Assembly (NCBI RefSeq): GCF_020734105.1
Contig: NZ_JAJAFR010000005.1
Location: 248,001 to 312,000 of the forward strand
Direction of reading: 5' to 3'
Origin: Alkalihalobacillus deserti
GTDB taxonomy: Bacteria; Bacillota; Bacilli; Bacillales; Bacillaceae_D
Length of the DNA stretch: 64,000 nt
The position numbers and the translations under genes are program-made. The notes below the pieces were generated by a model. It searched no databases. It was not told the DNA's origin and saw nothing but the letters and a program-made list of their open reading frames with translations. Every line of letters starts with the position of its first letter. Within the stretch, counting starts at the first letter, position 1. Below, one piece after another: positions 7,615 to 16,648 of this stretch.

Positions 7615-9435
7615 ATGAATAATCATGGTGTGGTTAACAAAAAGGCTAATTTATATGTACTAAGCTTATCGTTGTTAGGCTGTAGTTTGTTCGTCTTATT
7701 TGGAAATATTACATTTTCCTATAGCTCTAGTGATTGGCTTCTGATTTTGAGTTTAGCTATTGTAAATGTTTTATCTAAGCATTTTATCATTTTAATTCCA
7801 CCAAAGGGAAATTCTCTTGTAATGGATTCTACTATATATCTAGCTTCGCTGTTTATCTTTGGTTTAGACATGACATTGATGATTCTTTTGTTAAGTATCT
7901 TGATTGTTTCTCTTTATCAAGTTAAAACAGCATGGTGGAAACATCTATTCAATTTTTCTACTTTTTCACTTATGATTCTTTCCGCTTATTTTACTTTTAC
8001 ATTTACAGGTGGAGAAATAGGCTTAATTCGTTTTGAGTATATACATTTATATCTTTTAGCAATGTTAACTTATATGTTGCTGAATATTTTTACGATTGGT
8101 GTTTTCTTCTGGTTAATTAGTAACGATCCTTTATTTTCAATAATTAAAGTATTCTTAGCAGAGTCTATTTATAGTTATCTAAGTACCTTAGTCTTATCAC
8201 TAATATTAGGAATTATGCTCGTTCACCAACCAGTGATAGGAATAATGCTTTTTGCTGCTGTTATTCTCATGCTTTCGTTAGCCTTCAAACACCATTTCGA
8301 ACTGTACGAAGAAGCTTCTAAAAAAGCGAACAGAGATGATCTAACAGGGTTATACAATCATGGTTACTTCAAAGAAGTGTTAGTGGACTATGTAAATACG
8401 AAAGACAATCATCGATTTAGCTTAGCGATGATCGATATAGATGATTTTAAAAAGTACAATGACTTTTACGGGCATCTTCAAGGTGACAACTTGCTTCAAT
8501 GTTTTGGTTCCTTGTTGAAAGAAGGATGTAGACCTTTCAACTACACTTATGCGCGATATGGTGGCGAGGAGTTTGTTATTTTAATGCCTGAGACCACGGG
8601 AAAGCAGGCTTATCAATTTCTAAATGGGTTACGAAAGAAAATAAATGATACATATTTTCATGGAGTGGAAATTCTACCACAAGGTTGTCTTTCTTTTTCA
8701 GGAGGAATTGTTTCACATGAAGGGTCTGTTTATAATTCATCAGAATTACTAGAAAAGGCAGATCAAGCGATGTACTATGCGAAAGCGCAAGGAAAAAATG
8801 GTGTCCATCTCTATAATGAGGGGGATGTCATTCAAAAGAATCTTGACGAAGATAAGGAAATTGAATTGCTTGAACAACAAGTTCGCATTTTTCTTTCTAA
8901 GGATGTATATACGTACAAACACAGCAAGCGCGTGTACAAATATGCGATTAACTTTGCGAAAAAGTTACAATTAAATGAGCATGAATCGAAGATATTGATC
9001 TTGGGTGCCCTTATTCATGATATCGGAAAGTTAGAAATTCCAAGAGATATTATCAATAAAAAAGGAAAATTAGAGCCCCATGAATGGGAAATGATGAAGA
9101 AACATGTGAAATGGGGCAAAGAAATTATCTCCACCAATAAGGACCTTAACGGTTTAATTCCTTTAGTTGAGTTACATCATGAACGTTATGATGGCAAAGG
9201 CTATCCGCATGGACTAAAAGGGGATGAGATTCCTAAATTAGCAAGAATTTTATGTATTATTGATTCGTTTGATGCAATGACGTCTGAGAGACCTTATCAA
9301 GCAACGAAAACATTTGAGGAAGCGATTGAAGAATTACAAAAGTGCTCAGGTCAACAGTTTGATGCGAGGTATGTTCCAGCCTTTATTGAAATGATGGAAG
9401 AAAGTGTTTATAGCGAGCCTAATATTAGTAAGTAA
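7615..9435 (+). CDS. Membrane GGDEF/HD-GYP cyclic-di-GMP enzyme
   Basis: This 606-residue protein has six to seven N-terminal transmembrane segments (about 12-222), a GGDEF domain (NRDDLTGLYNHGYF at 239, active-site GGEEF at 316-320) and a C-terminal HD-GYP domain (HD at 468-469, HHERYDGKGYP at 521-531). The GGEEF motif is intact and fits a diguanylate cyclase. The HD, HHE and GYP residues are also intact and fit a c-di-GMP phosphodiesterase. It could therefore make and break c-di-GMP at the membrane, with the sensory membrane part setting the balance. No clear RxxD product-inhibition site precedes GGEEF. A terminator pair follows. Confidence 0.93.
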   Translation: MNNHGVVNKKANLYVLSLSLLGCSLFVLFGNITFSYSSSDWLLILSLAIVNVLSKHFIILIPPKGNSLVMDSTIYLASLFIFGLDMTLMILLLSILIVSLYQVKTAWWKHLFNFSTFSLMILSAYFTFTFTGGEIGLIRFEYIHLYLLAMLTYMLLNIFTIGVFFWLISNDPLFSIIKVFLAESIYSYLSTLVLSLILGIMLVHQPVIGIMLFAAVILMLSLAFKHHFELYEEASKKANRDDLTGLYNHGYFKEVLVDYVNTKDNHRFSLAMIDIDDFKKYNDFYGHLQGDNLLQCFGSLLKEGCRPFNYTYARYGGEEFVILMPETTGKQAYQFLNGLRKKINDTYFHGVEILPQGCLSFSGGIVSHEGSVYNSSELLEKADQAMYYAKAQGKNGVHLYNEGDVIQKNLDEDKEIELLEQQVRIFLSKDVYTYKHSKRVYKYAINFAKKLQLNEHESKILILGALIHDIGKLEIPRDIINKKGKLEPHEWEMMKKHVKWGKEIISTNKDLNGLIPLVELHHERYDGKGYPHGLKGDEIPKLARILCIIDSFDAMTSERPYQATKTFEEAIEELQKCSGQQFDARYVPAFIEMMEESVYSEPNISK

Positions 9436-9451
9436 ATAGAGACATAGATTA

Positions 9452-9529
9452 GCCTGTCATCACTCGACTTTAAATCGATATGATGACAGGCCTATTCTAC
9501 TTAAAACCTAAGCTAGCTTAGGTTTTTTT
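9452..9529. terminator. Two hairpin terminators between convergent genes
   Basis: Hairpin 1: GCCTGTCATCA (9452-9462) pairs perfectly with TGATGACAGGC (9481-9491). Hairpin 2: a perfect 20-bp palindrome, AACCTAAGCTAGCTTAGGTT (9505-9524), runs into a T-stretch. They end the GGDEF/HD-GYP transcript (+) and the converging sleB transcript (-). Confidence 0.8.
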
Positions 9530-9542
9530 CCTGCAAAAAGCT

Positions 9543-10154
9543 CTACTCCGCAAAGAGATGGTTCCCAATTGAAAACGTTGGTGTGCGTGTGAAAATCCAC
9601 TCGGATGTTGCAATTTGTGGATTATAATAATAGGTAGCTCCCTTAGAAGGATCCGAACCAGTCCAAGCATCACGTACTGCTTTATAGGAAATGGAAGTCG
9701 GTGGTAAATTATATTGGCCATCATGTACAGCTGTAAATGCATTCCGTTGATAGACTACTTCCTCTATGGAGGAGGGAAACTCGGAAGAATGCAGACGATT
9801 TTTTATAACGGCAGCTACGGCAACTTGTCCTTCATAAGGCTCTCCTCGTGCTTCGCCATGAACGATTCTAGCTAATTTTTCAATCTCACCTAACCGATAA
9901 AATGTGTTTGCTCCAGTAATCCCATCGGCTGTTAACTGGAAATCCTGTTGAAGTTGGCGAACGGCTTCTTCTGTAAGCGAGCCATAATACCCCGTAGCAT
10001 TCGTATGTAAATACTCTAAAGCGATCAATTTTTCTTGTAACTCAATAACTCCCGCTCCAACGTCTTCTTTTTGAAGAGAAGTCTGAGCAAATAGTTCCTT
10101 AGGAAATCCGAGCATCGTAATAAGTAAAAGAAAAGCAAAAAACATGACTTTCAT
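9543..10154 (-). CDS. sleB: Spore cortex-lytic enzyme SleB-like
   Basis: This 203-residue secreted protein has an N-terminal signal peptide (FFAFLLLITMLGFPKELFAQ), a peptidoglycan-binding domain (DVGAGVIELQEKLIALEYL to DGITGANTFYRL) and a Hydrolase_2 catalytic domain (IVHGEARGEPYEGQVAVAAV with the catalytic Glu). It ends with YYYNPQIA and a predicted strand. The layout matches SleB, a lytic transglycosylase that degrades cortex peptidoglycan during germination. No ypeB partner follows, so it may be a secondary SleB-type hydrolase. ATG 10154 is preferred: AAAAGGAGG sits 10 bases upstream and overlaps the ATG at 10163. Confidence 0.85.
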   Translation of the reverse strand: MKVMFFAFLLLITMLGFPKELFAQTSLQKEDVGAGVIELQEKLIALEYLHTNATGYYGSLTEEAVRQLQQDFQLTADGITGANTFYRLGEIEKLARIVHGEARGEPYEGQVAVAAVIKNRLHSSEFPSSIEEVVYQRNAFTAVHDGQYNLPPTSISYKAVRDAWTGSDPSKGATYYYNPQIATSEWIFTRTPTFSIGNHLFAE

Positions 10155-10380
10155 AAAAAACATACCTCCTTTTCTCTAATCATTTAAACATAAATAAAAT
10201 AAAAACCAACCCATAATCTAGTATTTGAGAAGAAGCTCCTAGATTATGAAAATGTATGAAATGATTTCAAGAAAGAAAGGTACTTTTCTACTGAACCGAT
10301 ATATCTAAAATAATCAAGCAAGGTCTAAAATGAAGATTTCTGGCGTATAGAAAGATAGCAACGATCACATTAATTGAATA

Positions 10381-10430
10381 CTACTACAAAAAATGAAAAT
10401 ATTGACTACTACTACAAAAAATGAAAGTAT
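10381..10430 (+). repeat. Tandem 28-bp-period repeat in a promoter region
   Basis: Two 22-bp copies starting CTACTACAAAAAATGAAA (10381-10402 and 10409-10430) are spaced by 28 bp and differ at one base. They lie 56 bases upstream of the symporter start. In the 331-base gap (10155-10485) nothing else stands out. The repeats may be a regulator-binding site or a recent duplication. Confidence 0.75.
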
Positions 10431-10485
10431 AGTAGTTATAGAAATAATTTTAATCACTTACGATATCATGGGGAGGGAGAATCAA

Positions 10486-11715
10486 ATGAGTTTAACGAAG
10501 AAAATTATCATCGCACTGATTTTAGGGGTAGCTGTAGGCTTGGGATTTAATCTTTTTGCTCCTACTGCCTTTGGGCCTGTCGATGCTTATGTGTTAGTAC
10601 CACTTGGACAGATATTCTTAAAACTGATCACGATGTTGGTTGTGCCACTTGTCTTCTTTTCCATTGTGCTTGGAACAGCAGGTATGGGTGATACGAAAAA
10701 ATTAGGCCGGATCGGAACCAAGACCGTTGGGTTTTATTTACTCTCGACCGTCTTCGCTCTTTGCATTGCTTTTGCCGTAGCTCTTGTGATCCAACCGGGT
10801 CAAGAAGGGTTAATGGGTGAGGCAGGGGGAGCAGACTTTGAAGCGCAAGAGCCACCGCCAGTAATAGAGACATTATTGAACATTATTCCAACAAACCCAA
10901 TTGATGCGTTGGCAACGGGGCAAATGTTGCAAATTATTTTCTTTGCGATCTTTATCGGTTTTGCATTGGCTCATCTTGGTGAAAAGACGAGCGGAATATT
11001 CAGATTAGTAGAGCAAGGCAATGAGATTATGATGTTTCTCGTTACGATTGCGATGAAGCTTGCGCCATACGGAGCGTTTGGTCTTATTGCTTCGGCATTA
11101 GGCAAACTAGGACTAGACGCGTTAGCTTCGATGGGGATGTACATGATTTGTGTGATTTTAGCCTTGATCATACATGTCGCTCTTGTCTACTCAGGAACAG
11201 CTTATTTCTTAGGGAGAATGAATCCGGTTCAATTCTTTAAAGGCTTTTTCCCTGCGATGACGGTTGCTTTTAGTACATCAAGTAGCAATGCAACCCTACC
11301 TATATCAATGAAAACCGCTCAGGAAAAACTCGGCGTTTCCAAACCGATATCTGGGTTTGTGCAGCCGCTTGGCGCAACGATTAACATGGACGGCACAGCG
11401 ATCATGCAAGCCGTCGCAACGGTTTTTATTGCTCAAGTATTTGCCGAACCATTATCAGTCGGTGCCTTAGTAACCGTCGTATTAACAGCAACGCTTGCGA
11501 GTATTGGAACGGCCGGTGTACCTGGAGTCGGAATGATTATGCTGGCGATGGTCTTGCAGTCGGTCGGTTTACCAGTCGAGGGAATTGCCCTTGTCCTAGC
11601 GGTTGACCGAATCCTCGATATGCTTAGGACTGCTGTTAACATTACAGGAGACGCAGCATGTGCAGTATTCGTCGAACGGAGTGAAGGTGGGAAAGATAAG
11701 ATGAAGACGGCTTAA
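10486..11715 (+). CDS. Dicarboxylate/amino acid:cation symporter (DAACS family)
   Basis: This 409-residue membrane carrier belongs to the DAACS (SLC1-like) family. Seen: the serine-rich re-entrant loop AFSTSSSNATLPISM, TINMDGTAIMQA, the TAGVPGVG turn and the DRILDMLRTAVNITGDA substrate/cation-binding helix. Such proteins couple uptake of glutamate, aspartate, serine or C4-dicarboxylates to sodium or protons; the exact substrate cannot be read here. ATG 10486 follows GGGGAGGGAG by 6 bases; an earlier in-frame ATG (10393) falls in the repeat and has no ribosome-binding site. A very strong terminator follows 26 bases later, so the gene is monocistronic. Confidence 0.92.
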   Translation: MSLTKKIIIALILGVAVGLGFNLFAPTAFGPVDAYVLVPLGQIFLKLITMLVVPLVFFSIVLGTAGMGDTKKLGRIGTKTVGFYLLSTVFALCIAFAVALVIQPGQEGLMGEAGGADFEAQEPPPVIETLLNIIPTNPIDALATGQMLQIIFFAIFIGFALAHLGEKTSGIFRLVEQGNEIMMFLVTIAMKLAPYGAFGLIASALGKLGLDALASMGMYMICVILALIIHVALVYSGTAYFLGRMNPVQFFKGFFPAMTVAFSTSSSNATLPISMKTAQEKLGVSKPISGFVQPLGATINMDGTAIMQAVATVFIAQVFAEPLSVGALVTVVLTATLASIGTAGVPGVGMIMLAMVLQSVGLPVEGIALVLAVDRILDMLRTAVNITGDAACAVFVERSEGGKDKMKTA

Positions 11716-11741
11716 GGGTTGTTACCCCCTTTACATTTATA

Positions 11742-11789
11742 AAAACGAAGCATTTCTTTCATTTTGGAGTGAAAGAGATGCTTCGTTTT
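11742..11789 (+). terminator. Strong intrinsic terminator of the symporter gene
   Basis: AAAACGAAGCATTTCTTTCA (11742-11761) pairs with the segment 11770-11789, 20 bp with one G-T wobble, around an 8-nt loop, ending in TTTT. The A-rich left flank makes it potentially bidirectional. Confidence 0.9.
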
Positions 11790-11857
11790 GTTTGTTACTG
11801 TGCATGAAGCTAGAAAAAAGCTTCTTAAGGCCCTAGCCTTGCCTTTTTGGGATTTGG

Positions 11858-11886
11858 CGGTCGTTAAAGGACTGGAATAAAGCCCA
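11858..11886 (+). repeat. Single copy of the 52-bp repeat family core
   Basis: The bases CGGTCGTTAAAGGACTGG and AATAAAGCCCA match the core of the tandem arrays at 14.9, 20.8 and 36.2 kb. It stands alone in the gap (11790-12073) between the symporter and the SEC-C gene. No other feature was seen there apart from a possible promoter near 12035. Confidence 0.75.
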
Positions 11887-12073
11887 CCCCCAACCACCCA
11901 CCCAATATATAAGTCCGTTAGTCTTCTAGAAATGTAGGCTGGATCTCACTAACCGAACGAAAGCCAAACGCACACAACCGAATTGGTTTGATCCACGTGC
12001 GCTAAGGGTCTGACCTACGTTCACATCTGTGATATGATAGAATAAAAATCAATAGGGAGCGAGGGACCAATCG

Positions 12074-14263
12074 ATGAGCGTTACGATTCAGCGAAACGAC
12101 CCCTGCTTATGTGGCAGTGGGAAAAAGTATAAAAAATGTTGCATGAACAAAGACAATGTAATTCAACTGCAGCAAGTGAAGGAAGAGCGCTTTTTACAAC
12201 AGAAGCATTCTTTAACAAACATGTTACGAGATTTCATCGATTCAAAATTTTCATATACTCAATATCAACAGCAGTATAACTTGTTTAAACAGCGGACAGA
12301 TCGAACGATTTCAAAAAGAGTAGAGGAAAGATTTTTTGACTTTTGGCTTTTTTATTTCCATCGTTTTGAAAATGGTTTGCGAGGCATTGAATGGTTTGCA
12401 AAAGAGCGTGGAGCCAAGTTATCACGAACCGATCATGAACTGATCAAACAATGGATAGGCTTACAACCAAGATTGATCGAAGCGACTGGCAAGACTGAGT
12501 CGGCGATTTTATTTACGGATGTATACACGCAGGAAACCTTTACCATTTTATACCCAAGTGAAAAGTTAACCACTTTTAGTCCTTGGTACGGGACATTAGC
12601 TTTACTTGAACCGTTTGAAGGGAATTACCATTTTCATGGTGTCAATGTCATGCTTTCCCCTGAAAGTGTACAGGCTGCAAAGCAAACAATAGAGGCATTT
12701 TCAGAAAAGACAGCTTATAAGAATGAACAAGTCATCCTTGAACATTACCCGGAAATTTTGGCTGCTGCCCTTAGCACAAAAAATGTAGATGATCGTGCTC
12801 AAAAGGATACTTACTTATTTAAAATTCAAGCCGACCTGCTTGATGAAGAAACCGTTGCTTCTTATTTTTATCAACTTGAGGAATTCGTAGTTGAAGAATG
12901 GAGCGAATCAAGCAAGCGAGCTGGGTGGGCTAAAAATTGGAAAGTCTATCAAGATACAGAAATAGAAGGAGATATCATTCTAGCCGATGTAGACGGTCAG
13001 CTCATCATCGAAGAGAGCGCGCTCACATACACGTGCCATGATGAAAAGGCCAAACAGGCATTTCTTGATAAACTGAAGGATGTGCACCTAGCGATTGCCA
13101 ATATCAAGGAGCAGACAGAAACGATCAAACTGCCAATCAATGCCGAAATTCAAAACACACTGATTAAAACGGGAGACAATGTCCCGCCATATGCAGCTCT
13201 TTACGTCCAGGCTGTTGGCTTGATCGATGTAACGGGTGCAATCCCTAAATACGACCATCTCTCCTTAAAGGAATTAATCGAAAAAAACCGAGCAGAAGAA
13301 GCTGTTCAGTGGTTGAAACAAATGGAATACCAAATTTTTCAGATGGCCGAGCAGGAGTATGGGGAAGTTGAATTTACCGCAGACGTTAACACCTTACGAA
13401 ACACATTAGGGTTACCCCTTTCACCATTTGTGACAGGAGGGAAAAGTCGACTCTCTTCTATCAAAGCGATCGATCCACAAAATCAAAAGCGGTCCTCTCT
13501 TTCTGAAGAAGACATTGCTATTTATCAAGAGCTAGGATTCACACCAACAACGATTGACAACTTTTATACGGATGATCTAATCGACTTTTATAAAGAAAAA
13601 ACAGTCGGAAAAGGTGAAAATACGATTAGAAAATACAACAAAAACGTCTATGATATCCGCGAAGCGTTGGAGGCCTTTCCTTTTGATAGCTGGAGCAAAA
13701 TTGATGCAGGATTTTGGGAGAGATTAATCGTTTTTGATTTTGCTGAAATCAACGGGCCTGTAAGTAAATCGCATCTGAAGGAATTCTTATCAACGGTCAA
13801 AATGTTTACGAAATGGCTTGATAAAAATAAGAAAACAAAGATAGCGAAAGAGGTTGCAGCATTTATTTCCGAAGAAGAAGCTGAATTGATCGGAGCAGCA
13901 GAGCTCTTAACTCAATTCAATCCAAATCGTCGTTATATGAATGAAGTTACTGAAAAGATGGCTGAACTAACCAAAATTATTAAAAGTATGACAGGTGAAC
14001 ATAAAGAAGTCATTAATGGAACGTTTGAAGTTGAAAAAAAGAACAAAGGTAGCATCAGGGTAAAAGCATTAGATGAAAACACGGAACCAATAACGGTCGA
14101 AATGCCAGCCAACGAACTTAAATTTGCCCAAGAAGGAATGATCCTTGTAGCTGAAATTGAGAAAAAGAGTGCAGCTACCTATGAGTTTGTTGATATCTAT
14201 CAAGTTTATGTGAGTGAAGCGCTTATTTATTTGCTAGAGCAAGTAGAACCAGTCAGTATTTAA
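12074..14263 (+). CDS. SEC-C metal-binding motif protein
   Basis: This large cytoplasmic protein of 729 residues starts with a SEC-C zinc finger (RNDPCLCGSGKKYKKCC, residues 7-23). The motif is also found at the end of SecA and in many unrelated proteins, where it binds zinc and contacts ribosomes or chaperones. The remaining 700 residues are mostly soluble helices and strands with no domain I can name; a charged region at 505-640 is helix-rich and the end resembles a small beta-barrel (about 660-720). The start at ATG 12074 follows AGGGAGCGAGGG. It stands alone between terminators. Function unknown. Confidence 0.75.
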   Translation: MSVTIQRNDPCLCGSGKKYKKCCMNKDNVIQLQQVKEERFLQQKHSLTNMLRDFIDSKFSYTQYQQQYNLFKQRTDRTISKRVEERFFDFWLFYFHRFENGLRGIEWFAKERGAKLSRTDHELIKQWIGLQPRLIEATGKTESAILFTDVYTQETFTILYPSEKLTTFSPWYGTLALLEPFEGNYHFHGVNVMLSPESVQAAKQTIEAFSEKTAYKNEQVILEHYPEILAAALSTKNVDDRAQKDTYLFKIQADLLDEETVASYFYQLEEFVVEEWSESSKRAGWAKNWKVYQDTEIEGDIILADVDGQLIIEESALTYTCHDEKAKQAFLDKLKDVHLAIANIKEQTETIKLPINAEIQNTLIKTGDNVPPYAALYVQAVGLIDVTGAIPKYDHLSLKELIEKNRAEEAVQWLKQMEYQIFQMAEQEYGEVEFTADVNTLRNTLGLPLSPFVTGGKSRLSSIKAIDPQNQKRSSLSEEDIAIYQELGFTPTTIDNFYTDDLIDFYKEKTVGKGENTIRKYNKNVYDIREALEAFPFDSWSKIDAGFWERLIVFDFAEINGPVSKSHLKEFLSTVKMFTKWLDKNKKTKIAKEVAAFISEEEAELIGAAELLTQFNPNRRYMNEVTEKMAELTKIIKSMTGEHKEVINGTFEVEKKNKGSIRVKALDENTEPITVEMPANELKFAQEGMILVAEIEKKSAATYEFVDIYQVYVSEALIYLLEQVEPVSI

Positions 14264-14347
14264 GACTAAAACGTGATTTGGCCAGTATATCTGGAACAGT
14301 TGGCATTCTCCGTCCTGTCGACATGACGATAATTGCTGTATAGAGAT

Positions 14348-14460
14348 GGTTCGTTTAACGCTGGATTTTATGAAAAAGAGGTTGTTAAGCATGTAAATGA
14401 ATTAGCGGGGTTGTTGGTATAGAAGGCAGATCTGTGGTTGATCTAGTGGACTTGACTATT
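14348..14460 (+). pseudogene. Possible remnant of an isocitrate lyase/PEP-mutase family gene
   Basis: One frame reads GSFNAGFYEKEVVKHVNELA and, after a one-base shift at about 14405, continues GVVGIEGRSVVDLVDLT. The pattern resembles the segment of PEP-mutase/isocitrate lyase-like proteins around the glycine-rich GVVGINIED motif. Only about 40 codons are visible, with a frameshift and no start or stop context. The match is from memory of the family and is weak. Confidence 0.25.
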
Positions 14461-14477
14461 TAAAAATGATTTAGTGA

Positions 14478-14527
14478 AAAACTCCTATTGCAGAAGCTTT
14501 TCTGGTTCGCGTCTATAAAGGAGTTTT
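14478..14527 (+). terminator. Terminator-like hairpin with a large loop
   Basis: AAAACTCCT (14478-14486) pairs with AGGAGTTTT (14519-14527) over a 32-nt loop that contains a smaller AGAA/TTCT stem. It lies about 215 bases after the SEC-C gene. Confidence 0.45.
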
Positions 14528-14654
14528 CATACGAATTTTAAAAACAGTCGAAAATGCTCATTTATCAATACCAACAATGAAAGGCTGTATAAAATAGTGT
14601 AGGTTTTAGGTCTGTAAGGGGAGATTCACAGTTGACTGCAGACGTCTTCCCGAG

Positions 14655-14684
14655 GACTAGCTTTCTAGCTAGTCTTTTTATTTT
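14655..14684 (+). terminator. Intrinsic terminator
   Basis: GACTAGCT (14655-14662) pairs with AGCTAGTC (14667-14674) over a TTCT loop, followed by TTTTTATTTT. The preceding 70 bases (14590-14654) contain short complementary blocks (GTCTG/CAGAC, GGGAGA/TCTTCCC), so a small structured RNA ending here is possible; no gene was found. Confidence 0.75.
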
Positions 14685-14772
14685 AGCATGCACTATTTCC
14701 CGGAAAATGTCGAATCAAATTGAATTTCTGGAAGTAATCTTTCATTCGAAATTCGTTTAATTTTTCCAAAAT

Positions 14773-14824
14773 AAAAAGGAATCCTCTATACATATGTGTG
14801 GGGGATTCCTTTTTCCAATTTCCG
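14773..14824. terminator. Bidirectional hairpin terminator
   Basis: AAAAAGGAATCC (14773-14784) pairs perfectly with GGATTCCTTTTT (14813-14824) over a 28-nt spacer, giving T-runs on both strands. Confidence 0.75.
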
Positions 14825-14895
14825 TATTGAGTGATACTTTTCAAAGCAAAATGTAACAAATCAAGTAGTTTGGTTTTGCGAATAATATGAGAGTC

Positions 14896-15095
14896 GAGGT
14901 CGTCAAAGCGCTGAGATAAGGTCCAGATTTATTTACTTGAATATGAGTAACGAGGTCGTTGAAGAGCTGGAATAACGCCCGAATTCGCTTGAAAAAGAAA
15001 AAGCGGTCGTTAAAGAGTCAGAATAACGCCCAAATTCACTTTAATATGAGTGAAAAGGTCGTCATAGCTCCGAAACACTGGCCCGCCCGGAACAA
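14896..15095 (+). repeat. Array of four diverged 52-bp family repeats
   Basis: GAGGTCGT or CGGTCGT cores start near 14896, 14952, 15003 and 15055, spaced 56, 51 and 52 bp; the second and third are followed by the GGAATAACGCCC/AGAATAACGCCC block. It is the most diverged array of the family. The rest of the gap (15096-15489) holds only a long-range inverted repeat, TACGGTAG (15341-15348) with CTACCGTA (15418-15425). Confidence 0.8.
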
Positions 15096-15489
15096 TATAC
15101 AATTTATCATGTTACTAACGCTTACTAATACTTTTCCACTCACGCAAGAAGGGCTTAAAAATGATCGTATTACTCTACTATAGAAGATTGGCACATAGGT
15201 ATACCTAATTACAATATATTAGTACACCGGATTTAAGGACTAGTCGCTTAAATGCAGGAGGACGTAAAAGATGCATAATTATATACACTAGCATTGAGTA
15301 AACCAATTATGTATGTTGAGGATCTATTTTAATGATCGTTTACGGTAGTTTCTCAAGCAAAGACGTGTAAATACAAGGATAAAAAAAGCCTGTATGTTAC
15401 CGTGAAGCTTAGGACGACTACCGTATTTAAATTGTTGTATCAATTGGACATTCTAGTCGATTCCAGTACCCTAAAAACTTAGAATTCAC

Positions 15490-16500
15490 TTAGCGCTCAT
15501 TCTTATTTTTAGCAATAGCCTGACGGTCAGGAGCTTGTGGCGGCTTCTCCATCCAGCCATTTTTAATCATGATGTTAGCTCCATCTTCAGCATATTGGGC
15601 AATCTCAAGCATAAGACGGCTGTAATCGACTCCTAAATCTTTTCGCGGTGAAGAACCTAACGAAACCCCGTAATAGCCAATACCAGCAGCGTTCATTGCT
15701 TCAACATGAGACATAATCAGTTTATCTGAAAAAGTGACAACAGAGGAGTCTCTTGGTGTATCCCATAAATTTGGAGCTGGAAGGTCATTCTCAGTAAGAA
15801 GAGTATTAAAAATTTGTACGTGTTTTTGCGCGATCTCTTTTCCTCGAACCATATAATCCCTTACCTCTTGTGACTGAGCAACTTGGCTAAATCCAATTAA
15901 TTGAGTGACACCCGTTATATTTCGAATTAAGTTGAAAAAGATATTGGATATTTCAATGGAATTTAATGGCCTCTTGTCACCAAAACCTGATAAGAAGCCT
16001 TGGTGCTGAACAAATTCAACTTTTTCTGGCATAGGAATAAAGGGGGCTCTTAGAAAAATCCCTTTTTTAAGAAGAAGGTCTGAAGAACGGTTAAATAATT
16101 CTGTCGATGTGAGATTGTTTTCAGAGTAGAATTGCCGAATATCGGCTCTAGCCGACGTTGATAAAGCAACCGTATAAGAATGTAACCCTAACTTAGCTTG
16201 ATTATATACGTAGGTGAGATAAAACATATCATTATATAGTCGTGGTGCTTGTAAATTTACATCTTTCTCCGTAAATCCTAGAGGGATGGCTACCTGTTCT
16301 TTTTTAAAAATTTCAGTTATTTTTTGAACATGGCTCTCAGATAATTGTAAAGCAAATTCAAGGATTGAGCGTATTTCATTATCATCAACGTGTTGAAGGT
16401 AATGATTAAAAACAGAAATTGCGAGCGTATCGTTCATATAATTGGACCATAAATTATTTAACTCTGAAGATGTAAGATTGATCTTTGGCTCGGCGTGCAA
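15490..16500 (-). CDS. DUF3231 family protein
   Basis: This 336-residue protein is built of two similar helical halves (about 8-165 and 175-330). Each has a helix pattern with SESHVQKITEIF or GKEIAQKHVQIFNTLL that is typical of DUF3231, a family widespread in Bacillus and resembling a ferritin-like or coat-associated fold; its function is unknown. The start codon is TTG at 16500, preceded by AAGGAG at a good distance. It stands alone, converging with the repeat-rich gap, and is separated from the iron-transport ATPase gene upstream by a terminator. Confidence 0.85.
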   Translation of the reverse strand: MHAEPKINLTSSELNNLWSNYMNDTLAISVFNHYLQHVDDNEIRSILEFALQLSESHVQKITEIFKKEQVAIPLGFTEKDVNLQAPRLYNDMFYLTYVYNQAKLGLHSYTVALSTSARADIRQFYSENNLTSTELFNRSSDLLLKKGIFLRAPFIPMPEKVEFVQHQGFLSGFGDKRPLNSIEISNIFFNLIRNITGVTQLIGFSQVAQSQEVRDYMVRGKEIAQKHVQIFNTLLTENDLPAPNLWDTPRDSSVVTFSDKLIMSHVEAMNAAGIGYYGVSLGSSPRKDLGVDYSRLMLEIAQYAEDGANIMIKNGWMEKPPQAPDRQAIAKNKNER

Positions 16501-16595
16501 TGTTACTCAGCTCCTTAATACAAATGCAAATGAATTTCCAGTATTTTATCACCATCCGAAGTTTGCTCGTTTTGTCTAAAAATTATACATAAAAA

Positions 16596-16622
16596 AAGGA
16601 GAGTCGATCATCGACTCTCCTT
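16596..16622 (-). terminator. Intrinsic terminator of the iron ABC ATPase gene
   Basis: AAGGAGAGTCG (16596-16606) pairs perfectly with CGACTCTCCTT (16612-16622). On the minus strand it runs into a stretch of seven T. It lies 27 bases downstream of the ATPase stop. Confidence 0.9.
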
Positions 16623-16648
16623 GCTTATAGACTATAATTAGCTTTTTT

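Noticed and set aside
14959-15183. 74-residue plus-strand ORF
   Set aside because: It runs through the 52-bp repeat array, has no ribosome-binding site and a repeat-driven composition.
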